NCBI RefSeq assembly: GCF_005049045.1
Contig: NZ_SUPK01000005.1
Coordinates: 186,001-250,000 of the forward strand
DNA: 64,000 nucleotides
DNA from: Cohnella pontilimi
Lineage (GTDB): Bacteria > Bacillota > Bacilli > Paenibacillales > Paenibacillaceae
Reading direction: 5' to 3'
Every line of letters begins with the position of its first letter. The first letter of the stretch is position 1. A program made the position numbers and the translations under genes. The notes beneath the pieces were generated by a model that ran no database searches, was not told the DNA's origin, and saw only the letters and a list, made by a program, of their open reading frames with translations. Of this stretch, positions 25,780 to 36,152 are shown piece by piece.

Positions 25780-26850
25780 GTGAACACGAAGAACACGCAA
25801 TATTGGCCGCCGGAAGCAATGGAAGCCGGCCTGGAACAGGCCGCCGCGTCTCTTGCCGCCGGCGGCGTTGTTGCATTCCCGACAGAGACGGTGTACGGTC
25901 TCGGCGGAGATGCCCGCAGCACGGAGGCGGTGAGCCGGATATTCGAGGCCAAAGGCCGTCCGTCCGATAACCCGCTGATCGTACATTTGGCCGATCCGGA
26001 GGCGTTGGACGGGTTGGCGGAGCGGGTAAATGAAATCGAACGGACGCTGATCGACAAGTTTTGGCCGGGACCGCTGACCCTCGTGCTGCCGGTACGGCCG
26101 GACGCGGTGTCCCCGCTGGTAACGGCCGGGCTGGACACCGTGGCGGTCCGGATTCCCGCCCATGAGCTGGCCCGGAAGCTGATCGCGAAGTCCGGATGTC
26201 CGATTGCCGCTCCGAGCGCGAACCGTTCCGGCAGACCGAGCCCGACTCTGGCGCGGCATGTGATGCAAGATCTGGACGGACGAATCGACGGGGTGCTCGA
26301 CGGCGGACCGACCGGCGTCGGACTAGAGTCCACGGTTGTGCGCGTGCTCGACGGAGCCGTTCATGTGCTTCGTCCAGGAGGCGTCACGGTCGAGCAGCTG
26401 CAAGAAGCACTCGGCCCAGAGGTTCCCATCGCGCCGGCAAACCTAACTCGCAATTCCGGGGAGGCAGAGGGTCCTCGCTCGCCAGGTATGAAGTATACGC
26501 ATTATGCCCCGCGCGGCGAGATGCTTCTCATCACGGGATCGGATCCGCAGCATCTCATCAACACCGCGCACCGCGCCGCGGATGAGGCACGACGCGCCCA
26601 CAGACGCGTGGGCGTACTCGCACCTGCGGAACATGCCGCTGCCTATGAAGACGTCGCCGATGCCGTCATTGTTTGCGGCTCCTTGCACGACATTCACTCC
26701 GCGGCTCAAGCGTTGTACGCGGCGCTTCGGGAATGCGACGAGCGCGGTCTGAACTTTATCGTAGCGGAAGGCTTTCCCGAGGACGGCATCGGCGCCGCCT
26801 TGATGAACCGGCTGCGCAAAGCCGCGGGCGGCCGCGAGCTTCAGGTGTAA
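25780..26850 (+). CDS. tsaC: L-threonylcarbamoyladenylate synthase (Sua5 type)
   Basis: The product has 356 residues. An N-terminal YrdC domain (FPTETVYGLGGDA, KGRPSDNPLIVHL, VAVRIPAHELARKLI, APSANRSG) is followed by a linker with SPGMKYTHYAPRGEM and a C-terminal Sua5 domain. It makes threonylcarbamoyl-AMP for t6A37 of tRNA. GTG at 25780 (GAGGATGAT upstream) is preferred; ATG at 25759 is the alternative. Same place as ywlC in B. subtilis. Confidence 0.95.
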   Translation: MNTKNTQYWPPEAMEAGLEQAAASLAAGGVVAFPTETVYGLGGDARSTEAVSRIFEAKGRPSDNPLIVHLADPEALDGLAERVNEIERTLIDKFWPGPLTLVLPVRPDAVSPLVTAGLDTVAVRIPAHELARKLIAKSGCPIAAPSANRSGRPSPTLARHVMQDLDGRIDGVLDGGPTGVGLESTVVRVLDGAVHVLRPGGVTVEQLQEALGPEVPIAPANLTRNSGEAEGPRSPGMKYTHYAPRGEMLLITGSDPQHLINTAHRAADEARRAHRRVGVLAPAEHAAAYEDVADAVIVCGSLHDIHSAAQALYAALRECDERGLNFIVAEGFPEDGIGAALMNRLRKAAGGRELQV

Positions 26851-26992
26851 CCGGTCCTCATCGCTTGACCGCCCTGTCGGTCATGTTCCCCTTCTTGTCC
26901 GCATATGCTCAAAAAGAGCAAAAGGCGGATTCGCGGCCGCAGCCGCGCCGGATATGGGCGTGTGTCTTCGGCCGGCGTCGGGGGGGAAAGCT

Positions 26993-27553
26993 ATGTTTGA
27001 TATGTCCGCGTCCGCCGGCCACTTCATCGCCATATTGCTCATGGCGGTCGCCTTGGGCATGGACGCGTTTTCGCTCGGCGTCGGAATCGGGTTAAAAGGT
27101 GTCCGGCTGTTGGACATCTTGAAGCTGAGCTCCGTGATCGCGCTCTTCCACATGTTGATGCCGCTGGCCGGCATGGTCACTGGTCACTATGTGAGCGAGC
27201 TGCTCGGGGGAGTGGCCACATCCGTCGCCGGCGGTTTGCTGCTGCTTCTCGGCAGCCACATGCTGTACAGTTCGCTGCGCGGGGAGCATACGGACTCGAT
27301 CGATCACCGTTCCGGATTGGGAATCGTCGTATTCTCCTTGAGCGTGAGTATCGACTCATTTTCCGTAGGCGTTTCGCTCGGCATGTTTTCCGACTTTTTG
27401 TTGTTTACCGTGCTGATGTTCGGCTTTTTCGGCGGAGTCATGAGCGTGCTCGGCCTGCTGCTCGGACGACGGGTCAGCCGCTCTTTGGGCGGTTATGGAG
27501 AAGCGCTGGGCGGGGTCATCCTGCTCACTTTCGGACTACTGTTTCTTTTTTAA
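26993..27553 (+). CDS. mntP: MntP/YwlD-like manganese efflux pump
   Basis: The product has 186 residues and six membrane helices in two related halves. The paired motifs MDAFSLGVGIGLKG and SIDSFSVGVSLG carry the membrane Asp residues of the MntP family. It is expected to export Mn2+. The ATG follows GGGGGGAAAG. No Mn2+ riboswitch (yybP-ykoY) is visible upstream. Synteny with ywlD supports the call. Confidence 0.9.
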   Translation: MFDMSASAGHFIAILLMAVALGMDAFSLGVGIGLKGVRLLDILKLSSVIALFHMLMPLAGMVTGHYVSELLGGVATSVAGGLLLLLGSHMLYSSLRGEHTDSIDHRSGLGIVVFSLSVSIDSFSVGVSLGMFSDFLLFTVLMFGFFGGVMSVLGLLLGRRVSRSLGGYGEALGGVILLTFGLLFLF

Positions 27554-27582
27554 CAGCATCACAGTATCTAGGGGGGAGAGTT

Positions 27583-28182
27583 TTGCGTCACATTTTGCTC
27601 GTGTGCACCGGCAACACATGCCGCAGTCCGATGGCCGAATCGATGTTGGCCGACATGGCCCGCAAGGCGGGCAAACCGTTGGAAGTCCGTTCCGCCGGTG
27701 TGGCTGGGATCGACGGATATCCGGTGTCTCCTCATGCGGCCGAAACGCTCCGCAGAAGGAATTTGCCCGTACCCGGTCCTTCTCAGGCGCTCTCGGCCAA
27801 GCAGATTGCTTGGGCGGACGTGATTCTAGCCATGACGACCTCGCACAAGCGGCTGATTCTGGAGCGGCATCCGGAAGCTGCCGGCAAGACCTATACATTG
27901 AAGGAATTCGCTCTCCAGGGTGAGGCCGAAATGGACGCCGTTGCCGAGGCGGAGCGGCTGTATGCCGAATGGCAGCTGCAGCAGGCGATGGGCCGGAAGA
28001 TGGCCGAAGCCGACCGCGAGAAAATGCTGGGACTCCAGCGGGAGCTCCCGGACTTTGATATTGCCGATCCTTTCGGCGGATCTCTTACCGATTACGAAAG
28101 CTGCGCGGAGGAGATCGGAGCAGCTCTCCGGCTCGTCGTGGACAAGCTCGAAGAGGACGACTGTCCGAAGGAAACCGATTGA
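27583..28182 (+). CDS. ywlE: Low-molecular-weight phosphatase, protein-arginine phosphatase type
   Basis: The product has 199 residues. The P-loop CTGNTCRS (Cys8, Arg14) has Thr at the position that gives YwlE its phospho-arginine preference. The general acid lies in DIADPFGGSLTDYE. It would counter the McsB arginine kinase. It is longer than the usual 150-160 residues because of an inserted helical stretch around residues 110-150 (EAERLYAEWQLQQAMGRKM). TTG start with GGGGGAGA upstream. Confidence 0.9.
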   Translation: MRHILLVCTGNTCRSPMAESMLADMARKAGKPLEVRSAGVAGIDGYPVSPHAAETLRRRNLPVPGPSQALSAKQIAWADVILAMTTSHKRLILERHPEAAGKTYTLKEFALQGEAEMDAVAEAERLYAEWQLQQAMGRKMAEADREKMLGLQRELPDFDIADPFGGSLTDYESCAEEIGAALRLVVDKLEEDDCPKETD

Positions 28183-28224
28183 TTTTTGCCGTGCCCTTCG
28201 TTATCATGAGATTACAATCTAAAG

Positions 28225-28337
28225 TTTCGGTGTGACTGGCGACGCGAAGTGGGAGTAACCACGGTGGAGCACCGGAATGACGGCCGGTCGCCTGGGCGAA
28301 GAGCAGCGCGCTTAATGAGCGCGTCCGCTCTTTTTTG
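28225..28337 (+). promoter_or_regulatory. ZTP/ZMP (pfl) riboswitch with terminator
   Basis: The aptamer (about 28225-28303) shows the pfl core: GTGACTGGCGAC, a GTGGGAGTAACCAC hairpin, GGAGCACCGG, and GCCGGTCGCCTGGGC. A terminator follows at once (GAGC-A-GCGCGCT...AGCGCGT-CC-GCTC, then six T). ZTP/ZMP binding would favour read-through into rpiB-ywlG-glyA when folate-dependent purine synthesis stalls. Confidence 0.93.
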
Positions 28338-28391
28338 TCTTTTTAGGGCTTCTCATGGGGAGAGGACGGTGTTCGGCCCGGTCAATTCAGG

Positions 28392-28397
28392 TATAAT
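28392..28397 (+). promoter_or_regulatory. Secondary promoter candidate before rpiB
   Basis: TATAAT inside GGTATAATACC, downstream of the riboswitch terminator. No good -35, so riboswitch-independent transcription of rpiB is only a possibility. Confidence 0.3.
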
Positions 28398-28444
28398 ACC
28401 AGTTGGAGTCAAGTGAAGGACGGACATGCGAGGGAGGGTTCACC

Positions 28445-28903
28445 ATGAAAATAGCGATTGGTGCGGATCATGCGGGTTACCGGCTAAAGGACGACATCGT
28501 TCCGATGCTTCGGCAGCTGGGTCATGAAATTATCGACGTGGGTTGCAGCTGTGCGGATTCGGTCGATTATCCCGATTATGCGGTTCCGGTCTGCCAAATG
28601 GTTGCCGGAGGCGAAGCCGAACGGGGAATTCTCATTTGCGGAACGGGCATCGGCATGTCGATTGCGGCGAACAAAACGCCGGGCATCCGCTGCGCGCTCG
28701 TGCACGACCTGTTCTCGGCGAAGGCGACGCGGGAGCACAACGATACGAACGTCCTCGCCATGGGCGAGCGTGTGATCGGGCCGGGTCTTGCCGAGGAAAT
28801 CGTCAAAGTGTGGATCGAGACGCCGTTCTCACAAGGCGAGCGCCATCAAAACCGCATTAACAAAGTGATGGCGCTGGAAGATCGTCAAGCCTTGCATCCG
28901 TGA
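28445..28903 (+). CDS. rpiB: Ribose-5-phosphate isomerase B
   Basis: The product has 152 residues. It begins MKIAIGADHAGYRLK and carries the active-site segment CGTGIGMSIAANK (Cys about residue 65) and the HNDTNVLAMGERVIG phosphate-binding region. It interconverts ribulose-5-phosphate and ribose-5-phosphate, the PRPP precursor. First gene after the ZTP riboswitch, so ribose supply is tied to purine status. GAGGGAGGG precedes the ATG. Confidence 0.95.
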   Translation: MKIAIGADHAGYRLKDDIVPMLRQLGHEIIDVGCSCADSVDYPDYAVPVCQMVAGGEAERGILICGTGIGMSIAANKTPGIRCALVHDLFSAKATREHNDTNVLAMGERVIGPGLAEEIVKVWIETPFSQGERHQNRINKVMALEDRQALHP

Positions 28904-28929
28904 ACAAGTGAGACGAGGAGGGATCGGTC

Positions 28930-29520
28930 ATGACGACATCCGAACCGCTGCCTATCGCCGATGCGGTGGCACAAGCGTTGGGCGAACTGGTCGAGGCGGG
29001 GAACGTGCGTCCGGGCGGCCTGGTCGTGATCGGCTGCAGCACAAGTGAAGTGCAGGGTCGACGAATCGGCACGTCCGGTGCGGAAACGGTGGCCGCGCAA
29101 ATCCATGAAGGAGTCGCGCGCGTCATGGATCACCGGGTCGGCTTTCACGCCATGTGGCAATGCTGTGAGCATCTGAACCGCGCGCTGGTGACGGAGCGTT
29201 CGCTGGCGGAACAGTACGGCTGGACAGTCGTGTCCGCGGTGCCCGTTCCGAAAGCCGGCGGCTCGATGGCCGCTTACGCCTACCGGCGCATGAATGAGCC
29301 GTGTCTGGTGGAGAGCGTCCAGGCGCACGCCGGCCTGGATATCGGAGAAACGCTGATCGGCATGCATCTTCGCCCGGTCGCCGTTCCTTTCCGTCCATCC
29401 GTCCGCTGGATCGGCGAAGCGCGGGTAACCGCCGCGTACACCCGGCCCAAGCTGATCGGCGGAGCTCGTGCGGTGTACGAACTTCCTCCGGAGAACCCTT
29501 CTTCCGGCAGCTGCGATTAA
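28930..29520 (+). CDS. ywlG: TIGR01440/DUF436 family protein (YwlG)
   Basis: The product has 196 residues and matches the YwlG family by content (VIGCSTSEVQGRRIGTSGAE, FHAMWQCCEHLNRALV) and by position between rpiB and glyA. Function is unknown; the conserved Cys residues in CSTSE and QCCEH suggest a thiol-based or metal-linked role. Its place under a ZTP riboswitch is the best functional clue. GACGAGGAGG precedes the ATG. Confidence 0.92.
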   Translation: MTTSEPLPIADAVAQALGELVEAGNVRPGGLVVIGCSTSEVQGRRIGTSGAETVAAQIHEGVARVMDHRVGFHAMWQCCEHLNRALVTERSLAEQYGWTVVSAVPVPKAGGSMAAYAYRRMNEPCLVESVQAHAGLDIGETLIGMHLRPVAVPFRPSVRWIGEARVTAAYTRPKLIGGARAVYELPPENPSSGSCD

Positions 29521-29574
29521 ACGGCTGTACAAGATATAAATGGACTTATCAAAATGCAGGAGGTACCCCTTACT

Positions 29575-30822
<1,248 letters not shown>

Positions 30823-30842
30823 TCCGCCCCCGAAACTCCCAA

Positions 30843-30887
30843 AACATCCCGTTTCGCCTGACACGGCGAGACGGGATGTTTTTCTTC
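30843..30887 (+). terminator. Terminator of the rpiB-ywlG-glyA operon
   Basis: The stem ACATCCCGTTTCGCC...GGCGAGACGGGATGT is followed by five T. Confidence 0.9.
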
Positions 30888-30947
30888 TCATCGTGAACAC
30901 AGGGGTGATACAATACTCGCAGCAGCTTTGAGAGAGGACCAGTCATC

Positions 30948-32135
30948 ATGAGAAAACTCGCCGCTTATTATTTTTTCTACTATCTCGCTTCCTCCATGTA
31001 CGGACCTTATCTGAGTCTCTACTTCACCGATAAAGGCTTCAGCAGCGCCGAGACCGGCCTGTTTCTCTCCTTGTGGGCGCTTGTTGCCGTCGTCTCCCAG
31101 CCGATCATGGGCATGTGGAACGACCGGCATCAAGATCCGCTGCGCGTATTGAAAATTTGCACGGTCGCAGCTCCAGTGATCGGGATCGGATTTTATTTTT
31201 TCGGCGGCTACGCGGCTCTATTGGTCATCGTGGTGTTGTTCTCCTGGTTTCAATCGTCCACCGGAGCGCTCAGCGATACGATCGCCGTCGGCATCGCGAA
31301 CCGGGAAGGACAGCCGTTCAGCAAGATCAGGCTCTGGGGAGCGTTAAGCTATTCCATCGGAGCGTTCGCGAGCGGTTTTCTTTATGAGAAAGCAGGGGGC
31401 TACAACACAAGTTTTCTTTATTTCTTTGCGCTGAGTATTCCGGTGTTCCTGCTGTTGACGGGCTATCCCAAATCGCGCGGAGCCGTGCATCGCGCCTCCA
31501 TTATCGAGCAAATTGGGCAAGTGTACCGCAACAGGCCGTTCCTCCTTTTTGTCGGCGTGAGCTTGATGCTGATGACGGCGACATCCATGAACGCGACATT
31601 TTTGCCTATGTACTTTAAAGAAACGGGTTTTGATATGAAGCTGGTCGGCACCGCGTCTGCGATCAACGCTCTTGTGGAAGTTCCGATGTTCTGGCTGTCC
31701 GCCAAGCTTGTGAGCCGAATCGGCCGTTTTCCGATGCTGATTCTGGCGTGTTTATGTTTTGCGCTGAATTTTATCCTTGTTTACACTTTTGATAACGTAC
31801 ACGTGGTTTTAGCGGCACAATTGCTGTCAGGCACTGCCTTCGCATTTTTTGCCGGCATTTCCGTCGAGGCGGTGGAAGATTATGCAGGGGACACAACGAA
31901 GGCCACCTACCAAACGGTTTATGCCGCGGTCAATTACGGTATGGCGGGCATCATCGGAAACGCGGCGGGCGGGCTCGTCGTGGATCAATGGGGTGCTAGA
32001 ATTTTGTATCTCATTTTATTCGGACTTTCGAGCGCCGCAGCCGTTCTTTTCGTGACCGTTACCCTTTCGAAGAATAAAAAGAAATCGCCCTCCCCGGATA
32101 CGGGAAGGGCGATGTCCGGACACGCCGGGATTTAA
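30948..32135 (+). CDS. MFS transporter
   Basis: The product has 395 residues and 12 predicted membrane helices. The loop between helices 2 and 3 reads GMWNDRHQDPLRV, the usual MFS position for a charged motif. The N-terminus (YYFFYYLASSMYGPYLSLYFTD) resembles the MFS_1-like group that includes LacY and nucleoside-type permeases. Substrate cannot be named. Its last bases overlap the convergent namA stop codon, and a hairpin that serves namA lies inside its 3' end. Confidence 0.85.
   Translation: MRKLAAYYFFYYLASSMYGPYLSLYFTDKGFSSAETGLFLSLWALVAVVSQPIMGMWNDRHQDPLRVLKICTVAAPVIGIGFYFFGGYAALLVIVVLFSWFQSSTGALSDTIAVGIANREGQPFSKIRLWGALSYSIGAFASGFLYEKAGGYNTSFLYFFALSIPVFLLLTGYPKSRGAVHRASIIEQIGQVYRNRPFLLFVGVSLMLMTATSMNATFLPMYFKETGFDMKLVGTASAINALVEVPMFWLSAKLVSRIGRFPMLILACLCFALNFILVYTFDNVHVVLAAQLLSGTAFAFFAGISVEAVEDYAGDTTKATYQTVYAAVNYGMAGIIGNAAGGLVVDQWGARILYLILFGLSSAAAVLFVTVTLSKNKKKSPSPDTGRAMSGHAGI
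32068..32113 (-). terminator. Terminator of namA, inside the convergent MFS coding end
   Basis: On the minus strand ATCGCCCTTCCC...GGGGAGGGCGAT is followed by TTTCTTTTT. The sequence is at the same time codons of the MFS gene's tail. Confidence 0.7.
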
Positions 32136-33154
32136 TACGCGCGCTCGTACTGCTTGGCCACTTCAGCTTTGCCGTCCAGCTTGCGCAGCGCATCTACGGC
32201 CCAGTAGGGATTGCGCAGCATGCCGCGGGCGACCGCAACCAGATCCGCATCACCGGTGGCCAGCGCATGTTCGGCCAGCGCCGGCTCTTCCATCATGCCG
32301 ACAGTCATGACCGGTACGCCAAGCTTCTCCTTGATCGCGCGCCCGAACGGCAGCTGATAGCCTGGGAAATTGCCGGGCCGTCGGTCTCCCGCAGGTCCGC
32401 TTTCGCCGCCTGTCGAGACGTCGAACAGATCGACGCCGGCCTCGCGGTACCGGCGGCACAGCTCGATCGAGTGTTCGAGCCCGTAGCCGCCCGCCATGTA
32501 CTCGATCGCCGAGATCCGCATGAGCAAAGGCATGTCCGGCGGTAATTGCTTCTTGACCGCTTTAATGACTTCGACGCCAAACTTCGCCGAATCTTGGCCG
32601 AACTCATCCTGCCGGTTGTTGATGCCGGGCGAATGGAATTGATGAATCAAATACCCGTGAGCGCCGTGGAGCTCGATCGTGTCGACGCCCGCTTCAACGG
32701 CACGCCGGGCAGCCTGTCCGAATTTTTCGATCATCTGCCACGTCTCTTCCGTCGTGAGGGCACGCGGCTGTTTGCCGTTCGGCAGGAAGGCGATGTCGCT
32801 CGGACCGACCGGGACTTCCGCATCCATTGCCTTGCGTCCGGCATGGGCAATCTGAATCGCCGTTTTCGCGCCGTATCTCTTCATTTCTTGAATGATGCGG
32901 CGAAACGCGGGAATCTGTTCGTCCGACCATAGACCGAGATCTCCGTTCGTGATCCTGCCGTCGGGGTCCACGTCGGTCATTTCCACAATAATGAGTCCGG
33001 TTCCGCCGATCGCGCGGGATGTATAATGGACGAAATGCCAATCGTTCGGCGCGCCGTCTTGGGCATCAACTGAATATTGGCACATCGGACTCATGACGAT
33101 CCGATTTTTCAATTCCAGGCTTTTGAGCTTGTAAGGCTGGCTTAAATGACTCAT
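32132..33154 (-). CDS. namA: NADPH dehydrogenase (old yellow enzyme, YqjM type)
   Basis: The product has 340 residues. It is an FMN-dependent ene-reductase of the classical bacterial YqjM group. Seen: NRIVMSPMCQYS (flavin-tuning Cys about residue 25), AIQIAHAGRKA, ELHGAHGYLIHQFHSPGINNR (substrate-binding His pair) and the C-terminal VARGMLRNPYW with the inter-subunit Arg region. GGAGG precedes the ATG. Stop codons of this gene and the MFS gene overlap tail to tail. Confidence 0.95.
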   Translation of the reverse strand: MSHLSQPYKLKSLELKNRIVMSPMCQYSVDAQDGAPNDWHFVHYTSRAIGGTGLIIVEMTDVDPDGRITNGDLGLWSDEQIPAFRRIIQEMKRYGAKTAIQIAHAGRKAMDAEVPVGPSDIAFLPNGKQPRALTTEETWQMIEKFGQAARRAVEAGVDTIELHGAHGYLIHQFHSPGINNRQDEFGQDSAKFGVEVIKAVKKQLPPDMPLLMRISAIEYMAGGYGLEHSIELCRRYREAGVDLFDVSTGGESGPAGDRRPGNFPGYQLPFGRAIKEKLGVPVMTVGMMEEPALAEHALATGDADLVAVARGMLRNPYWAVDALRKLDGKAEVAKQYERAY

Positions 33155-33314
33155 TCGCGGTTCCTCCTGTAGCCATTGGATATCTTAGTATGCCTCTCAT
33201 TTTACCGTAACGACTGTCCGATTCGCAAAATACGGGACTTCTCCATGCCGAAAAGCGCGAAGAACGCGAACGGCGGCGAATGAAGGGGGATGTTGCGTTT
33301 GCCTCGGGAGACAA

Positions 33315-33323
33315 TGTTATAAT
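33315..33323 (+). promoter_or_regulatory. Extended -10 promoter of upp
   Basis: TGTTATAAT-like extended -10 (TATAAT at 33318-33323). TTGCGT at 33293-33298 is a -35 candidate at an over-long 19-bp spacing. Confidence 0.45.
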
Positions 33324-33407
33324 GGAGGGCAAGCCATCGAGTTGCGGCCGGCTGCGGCGGGCGTATCGCGCCGTACGACGGACCGCATCGGGAAAGGGAG
33401 GAAAATC

Positions 33408-34037
33408 ATGGGGCGACTCGTGATTTGCGATCATCCGCTGATTCAGCATAAAGTGACGATCATACGAGACAAAGAAACGAATACGAAGCAATTCCGCGAA
33501 TTGGTGGACGAGGTGGCGATGCTCATGGCGTATGAGCTGACCCGCGATCTTCCTCTTGAAGAAGTGACCGTGCAGACGCCTGTAGCGGATGCCAAAGGGT
33601 TTATGATCGCCGGCAGGACGATGGGGCTTGTGCCCATTCTGCGCGCGGGTCTGGGCATGGTGGACGGGGTTCTGCAAATTTTGCCCTCGGCCAAGGTCGG
33701 ACATATCGGGCTATATCGGGATCATGAGACTTTGCAGCCGGTCGAGTACTATATCAGCCTGCCTACCGATGTCGCCGAGCGGGAGCTGATCGTGATCGAC
33801 CCGATGCTCGCGACCGGGGGATCCGCGAACGCCGCGATCGAGATGTTGAAAAAACGCGGCTGCCGGCCGACGAAGCTGATGTGTCTAATTGCCGCTCCGG
33901 AAGGGGTGCGCGCGGTCCAGGAGAAACATCCCGATGTCGACATTTATTTGGCGGCGTTGGACGAGAAACTAAACGAGCACGGCTACATAGTCCCCGGACT
34001 CGGAGACGCCGGAGACCGTCTATACGGAACGGACTAG
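33408..34037 (+). CDS. upp: Uracil phosphoribosyltransferase
   Basis: The product has 209 residues, exactly the family size. It salvages uracil to UMP with PRPP. The PRPP loop is in [12 protein letters not shown] and the uracil-binding C-terminus reads [24 protein letters not shown] precedes the ATG at 33408; the frame is open upstream but without a ribosome site. Position before the atp operon matches B. subtilis. Confidence 0.97.
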   Translation: MGRLVICDHPLIQHKVTIIRDKETNTKQFRELVDEVAMLMAYELTRDLPLEEVTVQTPVADAKGFMIAGRTMGLVPILRAGLGMVDGVLQILPSAKVGHIGLYRDHETLQPVEYYISLPTDVAERELIVIDPMLATGGSANAAIEMLKKRGCRPTKLMCLIAAPEGVRAVQEKHPDVDIYLAALDEKLNEHGYIVPGLGDAGDRLYGTD

Positions 34038-34059
34038 TGCCGGGTAAGGAGTGACGAAC

Positions 34060-35199
34060 GTGAGCAAGATCAAGGTCATGAGCATTTTCGGCACGCGTCC
34101 GGAAGCGGTCAAAATGGCGCCCCTCGTGCTCGAGCTGCAAAAACATCCGGACAAGATCGAATCGGTCGTTTGCGTCACCGCGCAGCACCGCCAAATTTTG
34201 GACCAAGTGCTGGAATTGTTCCGGATCAAGCCCGATTACGATCTCAACGTCATGAAGGAGCGCCAGACGCTGACCGAGACGACGGTTCGCGTTCTGGAAG
34301 GGCTGGAGCCGGTATTAAAAGAAGCGAGGCCGGACATCGTGCTCGTCCATGGCGACACTCAGACCACTTTCCTCGCGAGCTACGCGGCGTTCCTTCAACA
34401 AATTCAGGTCGGGCACGTGGAAGCCGGGCTTCGCACCTGGAACAAGCTGAATCCGTATCCGGAAGAAATGAACCGTCAGCTGGCGGGCGTATTGTCCGAC
34501 ATCCATCTCGCTCCGACCGAATGGTCCGCAGGCAATCTGCGTAAAGAGAACAAACCGGAAGACCGTATCTACGTGACGGGAAATACGGCAACCGACGTGT
34601 TTCAATATACGGTGAAGCCCGACTTCACCCATCCCGTATTGGAATGGGCGAAAGGCAAGCGGATGATTCTGATGACGGCCCATCGCCGCGAAGCGATCGG
34701 CGAGCCGCACCGCAACATTTTCCGGGCGGTCAAGCGCATCGCGGACGAGTTCGAGGACGTGGCCTTCGTGTACGCCGTGCATCCGAACCCCGCCGTGCGG
34801 GAGCCCGCAAATGAAATACTCGGGAATCATCCCCGCATCAAGCTGATCGAACCGCTGGACGTTTTCGAATTCCACAATTTCTTCCCTCATTCGTACATGA
34901 TGATGACGGATTCCGGCGGTTTGCAGGAGGAGGCGCCTTCGTTCGGGGTGCCGACGCTGGTGCTCCGCGAAACGACCGAGCGTCCGGAAGGCATCGAGGC
35001 GGGTACGCTCGAGTTGGTCGGAACCTCCGAGGAGAACGTCTACAACCGGGCGAAAGCGCTGCTCACCGACAACGACATGTATGAGCGGATGAGCAAAGCG
35101 GCCAACCCCTACGGAGACGGACAAGCTTCCGTTAGGATCGTCCAGGCGATTCTGCATCATTTTGGTTTATCTCAGCGTCCGGAGCCGTTCCGCCGATAG
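34060..35199 (+). CDS. mnaA: UDP-N-acetylglucosamine 2-epimerase (non-hydrolysing)
   Basis: The product has 379 residues. It converts UDP-GlcNAc to UDP-ManNAc for wall polymer linkage. Visible: FGTRPEAVKMAPL, HVEAGLRTWN, MTAHRRE and MTDSGGLQEEAPSFG with the UDP-binding and catalytic residues. The GTG at 34060 has AAGGAG 8-10 bp upstream. It starts 23 bp after upp and is probably co-transcribed. Confidence 0.96.
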   Translation: MSKIKVMSIFGTRPEAVKMAPLVLELQKHPDKIESVVCVTAQHRQILDQVLELFRIKPDYDLNVMKERQTLTETTVRVLEGLEPVLKEARPDIVLVHGDTQTTFLASYAAFLQQIQVGHVEAGLRTWNKLNPYPEEMNRQLAGVLSDIHLAPTEWSAGNLRKENKPEDRIYVTGNTATDVFQYTVKPDFTHPVLEWAKGKRMILMTAHRREAIGEPHRNIFRAVKRIADEFEDVAFVYAVHPNPAVREPANEILGNHPRIKLIEPLDVFEFHNFFPHSYMMMTDSGGLQEEAPSFGVPTLVLRETTERPEGIEAGTLELVGTSEENVYNRAKALLTDNDMYERMSKAANPYGDGQASVRIVQAILHHFGLSQRPEPFRR

Positions 35200-35249
35200 G
35201 CGGAGCTGGTTCCGGCGTTTCGACACGTTGAAACCGCTTTCGATAATGT

Positions 35250-35309
35250 TGGCCTGTTTCTCCCGTTAAACAGGCCCAAACGGCATACAGCATACAGTTG
35301 AACTGTATG
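35250..35309. other. Two hairpins between mnaA and the atp operon
   Basis: GGCCTGTTT...AAACAGGCC (35251-35276) and CATACAG-TTGAA-CTGTATG (35291-35309) are perfect stems. Neither has a proper T-tract, so the first may be a weak terminator for mnaA. Nothing else is seen between 35200 and the promoter at 35386. Confidence 0.5.
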
Positions 35310-35385
35310 GTTTGAAAGCCCGAGAAGTCTTGATGTGACGCGATTCTTCTGTTTCCCGTTCACACAATTTTTGATTTTCGTTTCA

Positions 35386-35415
35386 TTGACAAACGTTGTT
35401 TCGCAAGGCTACAAT
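35386..35415 (+). promoter_or_regulatory. Promoter of the atp operon
   Basis: TTGACA (35386-35391), an 18-bp spacer and TACAAT (35410-35415), about 75 bp before the first gene. Confidence 0.75.
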
Positions 35416-35489
35416 AAATCGTGGAACATAGGCGGGATAGGCTTTCTTTGTGTCTTTTCCGCTTTATGGCATCGAAGGAGCGACGATCT

Positions 35490-35738
35490 ATGGCGGACTC
35501 ACCCAAACCGTCCAAGCCGCCGCAAGACGAGAATCCGTGGAAAGCGGCGGCACTCGTCATGGGGCTCGGTGTGGAATTGGCCGTGTGTGTCGGACTGGGT
35601 TGGTGGCTTGGCACCGTATATGACGATCGCAACGGCACCCATTACGGGTACTTGACCGGCGTGATCGTCGGGCTCGCAGCCGGTATCGGTTCGGCCATCG
35701 GATTGATCCGCAAGTATACGGGAGAACGGAGACCGTGA
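35490..35738 (+). CDS. AtpZ/AtpI-family small membrane protein
   Basis: The product has 82 residues and two membrane helices with a polar N-terminus (ADSPKPSKPPQDENPWK). It belongs to the AtpZ group that precedes atpI in many Firmicutes; a Mg2+/Ca2+ import or assembly role has been proposed for such pairs. The ATG at 35490 has AAGGAG upstream. Its stop overlaps the next start (TGATG). Confidence 0.85.
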   Translation: MADSPKPSKPPQDENPWKAAALVMGLGVELAVCVGLGWWLGTVYDDRNGTHYGYLTGVIVGLAAGIGSAIGLIRKYTGERRP

Positions 35739-36151
35739 TGGACGATTTGCCCGTTTTGATGCGAAGAATTACGCGCACGACGTTCTTTTTTTTGTCTTTG
35801 GGATGCGTGGGGTGGGCGATTTGGCCCGATCGGCAGCCGGTCTTCGGCGGGTTTCTGATCGGTGTGGCCGGCGGTCTGCTAATCTCATGGCACCTGGCTT
35901 GGAAGATTTCGATGATCGCGGCGAAAGCCGCGGCAGGTACGGCAAGACGATTCGGAGGGTTCGGTTTCGTGTCCCGTGCGGCGATCGCGGCTCTTGCAGC
36001 CATCGTTTCCGTGCGGATGCTTCACTACAACCTTCCGGCGACTGCGGCAGGATTATTAACCGGGCCGTTGGTCACACTGTTACTGGGATTGTTATCCATA
36101 CGCCGCCGATCCGGCGGACACACCTCAGATGAAAGGGGTGAGAAGCAATAA
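35738..36151 (+). CDS. atpI: ATP synthase subunit I
   Basis: The product has 137 residues and four membrane helices. It matches the AtpI family in size, topology and place; AtpI assists c-ring assembly or ion supply. The ATG overlaps the upstream stop, and a GTG 3 bp earlier is also possible. Confidence 0.85.
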   Translation: MDDLPVLMRRITRTTFFFLSLGCVGWAIWPDRQPVFGGFLIGVAGGLLISWHLAWKISMIAAKAAAGTARRFGGFGFVSRAAIAALAAIVSVRMLHYNLPATAAGLLTGPLVTLLLGLLSIRRRSGGHTSDERGEKQ

Positions 36152-36152
36152 G

